A stretch of 6,721 nt of DNA from DATBMY01 sp036554605 (GTDB taxonomy: Bacteria > Acidobacteriota > Blastocatellia > UBA7656). The position numbers were made by a program, and so were the translations under genes. Positions within the stretch are counted from its first letter, which is position 1, and every line of letters begins with the position of its first letter. The stretch is from the NCBI GenBank assembly GCA_036554605.1, contig DATBMY010000011.1, positions 1-6,721 on the forward strand, in the 5' to 3' direction. A model generated the notes under the pieces. The model ran no database searches. It had not been told where the DNA came from and worked only from the letters and a program-made list of their open reading frames with translations. Shown here piece after piece: positions 1-6,260 of the stretch.

Positions 1-158
1 CCGAGCTTATAGAGTTCTGCCGAGAGCATCTGGCTCACTACAAATGCCCGAAGCGCGTCCAGTTTATAGACGCACTGCCGCGAACAGCTACCGGTAAGAT
101 ACAGAAGAACCTTTTACGTGAGCGCTTCTGGAGCGGTAAAAGCAAACGAGTTGGATAG
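1..158 (+). CDS. Acyl-CoA synthetase (AMP-forming), C-terminal end only
   Basis: This is the last 51 codons of a gene that enters from the left edge, read in the frame starting at base 3 and ending at TAG 156-158. The translation includes HYKCPKRVQFIDALPRTATG followed by KIQKNLLRERFW. This is the C-terminal lid domain of the ANL (acyl-CoA synthetase / AMP-binding) superfamily. The Lys of the TATGKIQK motif (32nd visible residue) is the family's invariant lysine that catalyses the adenylation half-reaction, in which a carboxylic acid and ATP form acyl-AMP; CoA then forms the thioester. The enzyme is expected to be cytoplasmic. The carboxylate substrate cannot be told from this fragment, because the acid-binding pocket lies in the missing N-terminal domain; a fatty or aromatic acid is typical. 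After the motif there is a short basic tail (SGKSKRVG). The gene converges on the opposite-strand gene ending at 571, so the origin-like region lies downstream of both stops. Confidence 0.9.
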   Translation, partial: ELIEFCREHLAHYKCPKRVQFIDALPRTATGKIQKNLLRERFWSGKSKRVG

Positions 159-217
159 GCATTCAAAGAAGAGACTGTAAATACTGGCATTACATGCTTT
201 CCCGCTATACGCGCCTC

Positions 218-261
218 TTACTATAACTATTAAATTCATGCACATGAATCATGAATAGTAT
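218..261. other. AT-rich candidate DNA unwinding element
   Basis: This 44-bp stretch is 77% A+T (34 of 44 bases), in contrast to the GC-rich coding DNA around it. It lies directly beside the TAG-trio run, where strand opening would begin in the basal unwinding model. It also contains ATTCATG (234-240) and two CATGAAT copies (243-249 and 250-256), the first pair forming an inverted repeat with a 2-bp spacer. Confidence 0.55.
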
Positions 262-283
262 TAGTAGTAGGGCCTGTGGAAAA
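256..283. other. DnaA-trio / GC spacer / DnaA box (basal unwinding element)
   Basis: Reading 5' to 3' on the + strand there are five trinucleotides, TAG TAT TAG TAG TAG (256-270), then GGCC (271-274), then TGTGGAAAA (275-283), the complement of the DnaA box TTTTCCACA. The known basal unwinding system of bacterial origins, defined in Bacillus subtilis, has 3'-[G/A]A[T/A]-5' trinucleotide repeats on one strand, separated by a short GC-rich tract from a DnaA box. Four of the five triplets here fit; TAT deviates in its last base. The order and spacing agree with that model, and the AT-rich DNA to be melted lies on the far side of the trios. Assignment is by motif only. Confidence 0.7.
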
Positions 284-570
284 GTGGACCCTTCTTGTAA
301 ATGTTGTAAACACAGGACGGATACGCTTTTAACCCTGTGAAAAAGCCTGTTGAAAAAATGTGAATAAACATGCCCGGCTGTGGAACCTTCAGGTAAGTAG
401 AAGAATTATCAACAGGTTCCACAACGGGTCCACAGGGCATGCATGTGGAAAAACAGGTTAAGTTGTTTAATTTGAAGATTTATCCTGTTGATAAGCCTGT
501 GATAAACTCATTTTCTTCTAACCAGCGTCGGGTTCTTTAAGCGGCTTTGAAGGCGCGCGAAAGAGGCTCA

Positions 571-1311
571 TTAATACTCCAGCCGGCCGTTATAGGTCAT
601 CTCTTTGATTTTAAAGCGCATATTGAGATGATAGGGGCGGCGCTCGGTTCGATTATCCGGCTTGAACCGGTTGTTAAGTTCAGAAAAGAAATGTACTTCG
701 TCGCTTTCAGGGGTAATAAAAAGCTCTCCGTTGACCTTTCGCTGGAATACAAATCGCGCGCCCAGCCCGTCATTTCGCGGCGGCTGGTACTCGTGCAGAA
801 AAAGTCGCTCGCCTTTTATCTGAAGATACGTATTGTTCTTAAGCTCGGAAGTCGTCAGCTTGAGCAGCGTCGCTGCCGCCTCCTGGAAGTCTTTATTCGG
901 GTTTGTAGACTCTACCTGGACCGTGACCACGATGTAATCCGGGAAATCAGCTTCGGCAAAGGCTTTAAGCCGCGCTATCATCTGATCGTCGAGTTTCTGT
1001 TTCAATTGCATGTACTTGCTTATGGCCTGGCGTATAGGTTTGGCCGAAAGAAAGCGTATGCGGAACATCACGTCATTGGTTTGCGCTATGCGGCTTTCAC
1101 CCGACGCCAGGCGGCGGTCTCTATCAAACATTCTCGATGTATCGACGTAAGCCTGCGTCTGTCCCCAGGGCGAGTCGTTCAAGACCTTTTCAGTCTCTTT
1201 TTCGGACCATTCACTGTAAGGTTTCTTGTTCCACTGGGCCAAACTGATGGATGCAAGAGAGATTAAAAGCGCGAACAGGCTGAAGATCGAAGACCGCGTG
1301 AATAGTCTCAT
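571..1311 (-). CDS. Exported protein of unknown function (246 aa)
   Basis: I do not recognise a named family. The start ATG (1309-1311) has a good ribosome binding site, AAGGAG at 1318-1323, six bases upstream. The N-terminus is a standard Sec signal peptide: a short basic start (MRLFTR), a hydrophobic core of Leu, Ile, Ser and Ala, and a likely cut after SISLA at about residue 25. The mature protein begins QWNKKPYSEWSEKETEKVLN and continues DSPWGQTQ. This Trp-rich segment followed by a short charged helix is a pattern I associate with uncharacterised secreted acidobacterial proteins, but from memory only. The middle (about residues 85-120) looks alpha-helical and charged. The C-terminal half alternates polar and hydrophobic residues as in beta strands and ends PYHLNMRFKIKEMTYNGRLEY. 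There is no catalytic motif, metal site or second membrane segment. It is transcribed divergently from the Tricorn-like peptidase across a 186-bp gap. Expected location is periplasm or surface. Confidence 0.8.
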   Translation of the reverse strand: MRLFTRSSIFSLFALLISLASISLAQWNKKPYSEWSEKETEKVLNDSPWGQTQAYVDTSRMFDRDRRLASGESRIAQTNDVMFRIRFLSAKPIRQAISKYMQLKQKLDDQMIARLKAFAEADFPDYIVVTVQVESTNPNKDFQEAAATLLKLTTSELKNNTYLQIKGERLFLHEYQPPRNDGLGARFVFQRKVNGELFITPESDEVHFFSELNNRFKPDNRTERRPYHLNMRFKIKEMTYNGRLEY

Positions 1312-1317
1312 AGCACT

Positions 1318-1323
1318 CTCCTT
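1318..1323 (-). promoter_or_regulatory. Ribosome binding site of the 246-aa protein
   Basis: On the - strand this reads AAGGAG, six bases before the ATG at 1309-1311. It fixes the start codon, which also gives a complete signal peptide. Confidence 0.75.
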
Positions 1324-1474
1324 ATGCTTGAGGTCGCAACGTGCTGGGCGAACTTTTGCGCAAGCCTATACCCTGCATATTCTTTTTGCAAGCGGCTTTC
1401 TTTCATAGCTTCTGTAACCGGGACCGGGGAACAATCGTCTCCGCCATTGCCTTACCAAAATTATTACGCCCGCG

Positions 1475-1486
1475 TTGAGTACTCAA
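1475..1486. promoter_or_regulatory. Perfect 12-bp palindrome next to the peptidase ribosome binding site
   Basis: TTGAGTACTCAA equals its own reverse complement over all 12 bases. Its last two bases are the first two of the AAGGAGG ribosome binding site of the peptidase gene. As RNA it could form only a four-pair stem with a GUAC loop, so a protein-binding site on DNA is more plausible than a strong hairpin. Function is unproven; a 12-bp palindrome can occur by chance. Confidence 0.35.
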
Positions 1487-1491
1487 GGAGG
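1485..1491 (+). promoter_or_regulatory. Ribosome binding site of the Tricorn-like peptidase
   Basis: AAGGAGG is a full Shine-Dalgarno match, six bases upstream of ATG 1498-1500. It settles the start: the open frame extends upstream to 1324, but only the 1498 start has this site and begins with a signal peptide. Confidence 0.85.
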
Positions 1492-1497
1492 AACACG

Positions 1498-4400
1498 ATG
1501 AAACGTCTATTTCCGCTCATAATTCTGTTTGCGCTCGTCGCGCCGGTCGCGGCACGCGCAGGTGAAGCCCGGCTTGTCAGATATCCACACTATCATCAAG
1601 GCCGCATAGCTTTCACTTACCTTGCAGACATATGGACCGCCAGGGAAGATGGGACCGACGTGCGCAGGCTTACCGTCCATCGCGCGCGCGACGTCTATCC
1701 GCGCTTTTCACCCGATGGCCGCTGGATCGCTTTTTCGAGCGACCGCGACGGCAATCTCGATGTCTTTATAATTCCTGCCGAAGGCGGCGCGCCTCGCCAG
1801 CTCACATTTCATTCTTCCGACGATACGGTGCTTGGCTGGTCGCCCGATTCGCGGCGCATACTCTTTTCGGCGCAGAGGAACGAAGACTTCGCCGCGAAGA
1901 TATACACGGTTGGTGTCGAAGGCGGAATGGCCCAAAACACGGGCGCGGACATGGGCATCTATGCGACCTTTTCGCCCGATGGCCGGCGGCTCGCCATCAA
2001 TCGCAAATCGCAGGCTTACTGGCGTAAGTATTACCGCGGCGCAATGGCAAGCGACGTGACCGTCATGGATATAGCCGCAAAGAGATTCACCGACGTCACC
2101 GATTTCAACGGCATCGACACGTGGCCGATGTGGGGCGCGGACGGCCATATATATTTCGTCAGCGACCGCGAGGGAGGCGGGCTGACAAATATATGGCGGG
2201 TCGCCGAATCGGGCGGCAAGGCGGAGCGCGTCACTTCGTTTAAGACGGGCGACGTTCGATGGCCCGCAATGAGCGCCGACGGCAAGACGATAGTATTCGA
2301 GCACGAGTTTCAGGTTTGGAAACTTGATGTAGCCGGCCGCCGGGCCGCGCCCGTAAAGCTCGACATCGCGGCCGAGACTCAGGAGAGCCTTACGCAGGTG
2401 CGCGACTTCAATTCGCAGGCTGACGATTACGATCTTTCGCCGAGCGGCAGGCGCATAGTCCTTTCGGTCCACGGCGAGATCTTCACCGCGCCGACCGATG
2501 AAGGCGACCTCGTGCAGATCACCGATAGCCCGGCGCGCGACAAAGATCCACAATATTCGCCCGACGGCCGCTGGGTCGTCTTCATAAGCGACCGCAGCGG
2601 GCGCGAGGAGCTTTATATAAAATCGGCGGACGGCGCGGGCGAGCCGCAGAAGATAACCGATCACGACACGCTGAAGTTTTCAATCGCCTGGTCGCCGAAC
2701 TCAAAAGAGATCGCTTTCACCGCTTCCGACAACGGACTGCGCAAGTACAATCTCGATACGAAGCAGATTACAGAGCTGAGCACATCGAAGTACGGTGGAG
2801 TGGGTCAGCCCGCATGGTCTGCTGATGGCAAGTGGATAGCTTTCTCAAAGCCGGAATACACGCGCACGTCGGACATATACCTGGTCCCGGCCTCGGGCGG
2901 CGAGGAGCGCAAGATAACATTCGATTCCGCGAATGATTTGAACCCTCGATTCTCGCACGACGGGCGCAAGATATTCTTCGTTCGAGTCGAGGGCGGAGGG
3001 TTCGGTCCTGGCGGCGCGCAGGCTTCGGCCCAGATTTACAGCGTCATGCTCGAACGCGAAGAGCGCGACCCTTCCGAGCCTGAAGAGCGAGCGGAGGGCG
3101 CGGACCAGCAAGACCAGCCTGCCGACGGCGCGCCTCGCCGCATGCAGCAGCGCGCGCAACCGCCCCGTGATATCAACATCGACTGGCCCGGACTCAAGCG
3201 GCGCACGCGACAGGTGACGCGCATGCCGTTCGCCGTTTTTAACTTTGCCGTATCGCCCGACAATCGCACGATTGTTTTTGTCACCACGGAGCCGGCGGCT
3301 ACAAGACAGGTGCCGGTGATCTATTCGATACAGGAGAACGGCCGTCGCCTCACGCGCGTCACTTCGGGGGGCGCGCCCGGCGGCGACGAGGGCGGACCGG
3401 GCGGAGGAGGCGGCTTCGGCGGCGGCATCTCTTCGCTCAACATAACGCGCGACGGGCGCGCGCTCTATTTCCGCGAAGGCAATTCGATATACTCGGTGCC
3501 GCTTGCTCAACCGGCCGCTATGCTTGCGGGCGCATCGGGTGGGCGCGAAAGCGCGCGCCGCCGGATCAACTTCAATGCCAAGGTTCGCATAGACCACCGC
3601 GCAGAGTGGGCCGAGATGTTTGACGATGCATGGCGCACGATGAAGTATCGGTTCTATGATTCGCAGATGCATGGCAAGGATTGGGACACGATGCGTGCGA
3701 AATACCAGCCGCTCGTCGAATACGTCGGCGACCGGCAGGAGCTTCTCAACGTGATCAACGAAATGATCGGAGAGCTCAACGCATCGCATACGGGAGCGTC
3801 CCCTCCGCCGCGCGGGCGCGAAGGCGGCGTGTCGACCGTCCATCTCGGCATAGACCTTGAGCCGGACTCGACGGCGGGCCGTTATCGTGTCACTCACATA
3901 TACGAAGAAGGTCCGGCCGATAAGGACTGGGTAAAGGTAGCGCCGAACGATTATCTAATCGCCATCGACGGCAAGCCGGTCAAGGCGGGCGATGATTATT
4001 GGGCATTGCTCAATCACCGGCTCAACCGCAAGGTAGAAGTGACGTTCAATAACAAGCCTTCGGACGACGGCGCGTGGAAGACTCGCATAGAGCCGGTGAG
4101 CCTGGGCGCTTTCAACCAGCTGCGCTACGAGCGGTGGGTCAAGCAGCGCCGCGAGATTGTCGACAGGATGTCGAATGGGCGCATAGGCTACGTTCACATA
4201 CAGGCGATGAATCAGCCTTCGCTCAGGCGGTTCGAGAAAGAGATTCGCGAGAATCGCAATAAGGAGGCGCTCGTCATAGACCAGCGATGGAACGGCGGCG
4301 GCAACATCGAGCAGGAGCTGCTGGCAATACTGGTGCAGCGGCCGTATCAGGTATGGCAGCCGCGAGGGACCGAGTCCGCGATGCGCCCGTTCGCGGGCTA

Positions 4401-4758
4401 TTTCGGCCCGAAGGTTGTGTTGCAGAACTGGCGCTCGGCGTCGAACGCCGAGATGTTCCCGGCCGGATTTCGCGCGCTCGGGCTCGGCAAGGTTATAGGG
4501 ACGCCGACGGCGGGCGCGGTCATCGGCACCGGCAGCTATTCGCTGATAGACGGCTCGACCGTGCGAACGCCCGGAGTCGGGGTCTATCTGGCGGACGACA
4601 AGCGCACGAATATGGAGAACCTTGGCGTCCAGCCCGACATACACGTCGAGAACACGCCGGAAGAGACCCTTGCGGGCCGCGACCGGCAACTGGAAACCGC
4701 GGTGCAGGAATTGCTCAAAGAGCTCGGGCAAAAACCTCAACAGGCGAAGCGGGATTAA
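1498..4758 (+). CDS. Exported Tricorn-like S41 peptidase (beta-propellers, PDZ, protease core)
   Basis: This 1086-aa protein has the full domain order of archaeal Tricorn protease. Residues 1-21 are a Sec signal peptide (cut after AARA), so it acts in the periplasm, unlike cytosolic archaeal Tricorn. Residues about 30-690 carry at least ten TolB/PD40-type propeller blades (FSPDGRW, WSPDSRR, FSPDGRR, YSPDGRW, WSPNSKE, WSADGKW, FSHDGRK, VSPDNRT) forming two propellers that probably gate substrate. Two low-complexity loops interrupt them: a Glu/Arg/Gln-rich one (about 518-560) and a Gly-rich one (about 624-643). The C1 core domain starts near 697, PDZ covers about 780-855, and the C2 core follows. 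The catalytic residues appear intact: Ser763-His764 (LNASHTG), nucleophile Ser982 (SASNAEMF) and Glu1040 (MENLGVQPD). They lie 17-18 positions from Thermoplasma Tricorn Ser745/His746, Ser965 and Glu1023. The family cuts oligopeptides of about proteasome-product size; the substrate here is unknown. It is followed closely by an inverted repeat. Confidence 0.93.
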   Translation: MKRLFPLIILFALVAPVAARAGEARLVRYPHYHQGRIAFTYLADIWTAREDGTDVRRLTVHRARDVYPRFSPDGRWIAFSSDRDGNLDVFIIPAEGGAPRQLTFHSSDDTVLGWSPDSRRILFSAQRNEDFAAKIYTVGVEGGMAQNTGADMGIYATFSPDGRRLAINRKSQAYWRKYYRGAMASDVTVMDIAAKRFTDVTDFNGIDTWPMWGADGHIYFVSDREGGGLTNIWRVAESGGKAERVTSFKTGDVRWPAMSADGKTIVFEHEFQVWKLDVAGRRAAPVKLDIAAETQESLTQVRDFNSQADDYDLSPSGRRIVLSVHGEIFTAPTDEGDLVQITDSPARDKDPQYSPDGRWVVFISDRSGREELYIKSADGAGEPQKITDHDTLKFSIAWSPNSKEIAFTASDNGLRKYNLDTKQITELSTSKYGGVGQPAWSADGKWIAFSKPEYTRTSDIYLVPASGGEERKITFDSANDLNPRFSHDGRKIFFVRVEGGGFGPGGAQASAQIYSVMLEREERDPSEPEERAEGADQQDQPADGAPRRMQQRAQPPRDINIDWPGLKRRTRQVTRMPFAVFNFAVSPDNRTIVFVTTEPAATRQVPVIYSIQENGRRLTRVTSGGAPGGDEGGPGGGGGFGGGISSLNITRDGRALYFREGNSIYSVPLAQPAAMLAGASGGRESARRRINFNAKVRIDHRAEWAEMFDDAWRTMKYRFYDSQMHGKDWDTMRAKYQPLVEYVGDRQELLNVINEMIGELNASHTGASPPPRGREGGVSTVHLGIDLEPDSTAGRYRVTHIYEEGPADKDWVKVAPNDYLIAIDGKPVKAGDDYWALLNHRLNRKVEVTFNNKPSDDGAWKTRIEPVSLGAFNQLRYERWVKQRREIVDRMSNGRIGYVHIQAMNQPSLRRFEKEIRENRNKEALVIDQRWNGGGNIEQELLAILVQRPYQVWQPRGTESAMRPFAGYFGPKVVLQNWRSASNAEMFPAGFRALGLGKVIGTPTAGAVIGTGSYSLIDGSTVRTPGVGVYLADDKRTNMENLGVQPDIHVENTPEETLAGRDRQLETAVQELLKELGQKPQQAKRD

Positions 4759-4762
4759 TGAG

Positions 4763-4868
4763 ACAGGGGTCGGTGGCCAGTGGTCAGCGAGACTTGCATT
4801 TCAAATATGCTATTTCAGATTTCAAATGCTATCTCACCGACTACCAATCACTGACCCCCGACCCCTGT
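4763..4868. repeat. 106-bp nested inverted repeat with heptamer-built arms
   Basis: The ends are perfect 11-bp inverted copies (ACAGGGGTCGG at 4763-4773, CCGACCCCTGT at 4858-4868). Extended to 20 bp (4763-4782 and 4849-4868) the arms match at 18 of 20 positions. Inside is a second inverted pair, GCATTTCAAAT (4796-4806) and ATTTCAAATGC (4819-4829), matching at 10 of 11. The arms break into heptamers: left GGGGTCG, GTGGCCA, GTGGTCA, GCGAGAC (4766-4793); right, read on the - strand, GGGGTCG, GGGGTCA, GTGATTG, GTAGTCG, GTGAGAT (4865 down to 4831). It fills the gap between two converging stop codons, starting four bases after one and ending one base before the other. It could be a dispersed intergenic palindromic repeat, a non-autonomous mobile element, or a two-way terminator of unusual shape. 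No target-site duplication is clear. Confidence 0.7.
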
Positions 4869-4869
4869 T

Positions 4870-6252
4870 TTACAATGCGCCCTTACGCCACGGGCCCCAT
4901 ATCGCGAAGGTGATGCCGGGCGTTTGAATATTAACAAAGAGCGTCTCGCCGTCGGGGCTAAACGTCGCCCCGGCAAGCTCCACCCGCTCAAAGCCCGGCA
5001 CCATGTTCTTCGCGAAATCGAATATGCGGCCGTCCGGGGTGAGCCCGCGCAAGAACTGCTCGTTGCTCCCGTCCTCGCAAATGATCAGCCCGCCGCGCGG
5101 CGTCACACAAATATTGTCCGGCCTGTCTAAAACCTCGACGGCGGGCGACTCAAAGAACAAACGAATATGCCCATCCGAATTCTTCTCCGGCCTGTACTCC
5201 CAGACCTGGCCTAGAAGTTTGTCGCCTCCGCTCGTCGCCGTAAAGAAAACAGAGCCGCCTCCATACCAGCATCCTTCCAGCCGCGCGAAGGTCGCGCCTC
5301 CCTTCGCCTTGCCTTGCTTAAAGACGGCGAGCGGGTCCGTATCGGCCGCGGCCGGGTCCGGATCATCAATGTCGACCCAGGCGACGGGAAGCATCGCCCC
5401 GGTTTTTTGAGCGGTCCTCGTGTCGTAATCACTCCGGCCCTTTATAGCCAGCATCTGTAACCGGCCGCCTTCGCGAAGTGATCCTCTCTTTTTCGGGATG
5501 AAGCGATAGAACCCGGCTGTGCCATAATCTTCGGTCTCGTAAACGATGCCCGTCCGCGGATCGACCGCTATGGCTTCGTGTACGAACCGGCCCATTGCCT
5601 TGAGCGGCACGGGCGTAACGATAGTGTCGGATTTAGCCGGCACTTCAAAGCAATAGCCGTGCGGCTCGGAGAAACCTCCCAGCTCGCGGCCCTGCGAATC
5701 GGTGAATCGCCTTTTGCCTAGCACGGTCTCTTCGCAAGTTATCCACGAGCCCCACGGCGTAGGCCCGCCGGCGCAGTTTTGAAGCGTGCCGCTCAGGCTG
5801 ACGAAATCTTTTATAACCCGGCGCGTCTTTGGATCAATGATCAGAGTCGTAGTGCCGCCGCCGGCCAGGCTGTCGTAAGACTTGCTGTCGCTTATGGCCA
5901 CGCCTTCTTTCGCGAGCCGGTTGTTTATCTCGTGATTGCGGACGAGGCGTATCTTGCCGTTCACATTGAAGGCCGCCATGCCGTCGTGCCTTTGCGGCGT
6001 GGCCCGCCCATCCGACATCGCGTCGCCCGCCCGGCCGATGGCTATATACTCGAACCCCTCGGGCAATGCGAGTAAGACCTCTTCGCTGTTGCTGGCCTTG
6101 CGAGGCGCGAGAGGCCCATAAGCGCCGTTTGCCGCGCTCGCTATCATGTGAGCGTGACCTGCCGCGGCGAGCTCGCCGCGAGCTACCATCCTTGTGAAGG
6201 CCAGCGTGCCGAGCGCCACCGTGCCATTGCGCAGAAAATCTCTTCTGTTCAT
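4870..6252 (-). CDS. PhoX-family (DUF839) phosphatase, Tat-exported
   Basis: This 460-aa protein starts MNRRDFLRNG, a twin-arginine (Tat) signal with RRDFLR at residues 3-8 and a hydrophobic stretch up to about 31, so it is folded with cofactor in the cytoplasm and then exported. The family is calcium/iron-dependent alkaline phosphatases that release phosphate from organic esters. Its hallmarks are present in order: a PEGFEYIAIG strand (64-73), NHE (106-108), CAGGPTPWGSWITCEE (160-175), HGYCFEV (198-204), RFVHEAIAVD (222-231) followed by YETEDYG, LEGCWYGGG (325-333), DNICVTPRGGLIICEDG (379-395) and FSPDGETLFVNIQTPG (431-446). Cys160 corresponds to the iron-bridging cysteine of Pseudomonas fluorescens PhoX (Cys179). 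The fold is a beta-propeller. The start must keep the RR motif; AGGAG at 6265-6269 lies 12 bases upstream, rather far. No Pho box was found. Some DUF839 proteins have no tested phosphatase activity, so the activity is inferred. It converges on the peptidase gene and diverges from the kinase. Confidence 0.88.
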   Translation of the reverse strand: MNRRDFLRNGTVALGTLAFTRMVARGELAAAGHAHMIASAANGAYGPLAPRKASNSEEVLLALPEGFEYIAIGRAGDAMSDGRATPQRHDGMAAFNVNGKIRLVRNHEINNRLAKEGVAISDSKSYDSLAGGGTTTLIIDPKTRRVIKDFVSLSGTLQNCAGGPTPWGSWITCEETVLGKRRFTDSQGRELGGFSEPHGYCFEVPAKSDTIVTPVPLKAMGRFVHEAIAVDPRTGIVYETEDYGTAGFYRFIPKKRGSLREGGRLQMLAIKGRSDYDTRTAQKTGAMLPVAWVDIDDPDPAAADTDPLAVFKQGKAKGGATFARLEGCWYGGGSVFFTATSGGDKLLGQVWEYRPEKNSDGHIRLFFESPAVEVLDRPDNICVTPRGGLIICEDGSNEQFLRGLTPDGRIFDFAKNMVPGFERVELAGATFSPDGETLFVNIQTPGITFAIWGPWRKGAL

Positions 6253-6260
6253 TCGATCAT
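6249..6260 (-). other. Three-codon upstream ORF overlapping the phosphatase start
   Basis: On the - strand ATG ATC GAA TGA begins four bases after the AGGAG Shine-Dalgarno site (6265-6269), and its TGA overlaps the phosphatase start as ATGA. The Shine-Dalgarno site is 12 bases from the real start but 4 bases from this mini-ORF start, so ribosomes may initiate here and re-initiate on the overlapping ATG. It may equally be chance. Confidence 0.3.

Larger units (their letters stand above)
218..506. other. oriC: Putative chromosomal replication origin (oriC)
   Basis: About ten 9-mers fit, exactly or nearly, the DnaA-box families TTATCCACA / TTTTCCACA. On the - strand: 275-283 TTTTCCACA, 336-344 TTTTTCACA, 348-356 TTTTCAACA, 359-367 TTATTCACA, 379-387 GGTTCCACA, 444-452 TTTTCCACA, 486-494 TTATCAACA, plus a weaker one at 498-506. 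On the + strand: 406-414 TTATCAACA, 415-423 GGTTCCACA and 426-434 GGGTCCACA. Most are followed by GG, giving an 11-mer consensus TTWTCMACAGG. Orientation is in blocks (five -, three +, two or three -). Starts inside the blocks are mostly 9-12 bp apart, about one helical turn. With the adjacent AT-rich tract and TAG repeats, this matches the architecture of an origin where DnaA assembles and melts DNA. A DnaA-titration site is the main alternative. The lack of a neighbouring dnaA gene is not decisive, since many lineages separate the two. Confidence 0.75.
159..570. other. Intergenic region with a probable replication origin
   Basis: No gene is supported in these 412 bases. Both flanking genes end here (stops at 156-158 on + and 571-573 on -), so no promoter of a visible gene is expected. 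The left part (159-217) shows nothing clear. Positions 218-261 are AT-rich, 256-274 hold a TAG-trinucleotide run and a GC spacer, and 275-506 hold the DnaA-box cluster. Positions 507-570 show nothing notable. I saw no convincing intrinsic terminator for either flanking gene. Confidence 0.85.

Noticed and set aside
176..194. TGTAA / TTACA hairpin after the acyl-CoA synthetase stop
   Set aside because: Five AT-rich pairs with a 9-base loop would not be stable enough for a terminator.
547..1266. Open frame of 239 codons on the + strand opposite the 246-aa exported protein
   Set aside because: The opposite strand has a signal peptide, a good ribosome binding site and protein-like composition. 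This frame has no ribosome binding site near 547 and an odd basic composition.
1324..1497. Extending the peptidase N-terminus upstream to the ATG at 1324
   Set aside because: It would bury the signal peptide 58 residues in and ignore the full AAGGAGG site just before 1498.
1708..3897. Long open frames on the - strand within the peptidase gene (1708-2664 and 2845-3897)
   Set aside because: They are complements of a clear multi-domain peptidase in GC-rich DNA; translations are rich in Arg and Ala with no recognisable domain.
4763..4868. Ordinary intrinsic terminator for the converging genes
   Set aside because: The outer stem would close an 84-base loop, unlike a compact terminator, though CCCCTGTTTT at its right end could act weakly. 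Kept as a repeat with possible termination activity.
3955..4913. Other open frames over the end of the peptidase gene (3955-4740 on -, 4287-4913 on +)
   Set aside because: Both are shadows of the protease core domain, with Arg/Ala-rich translations, and the second runs through the inverted repeat.
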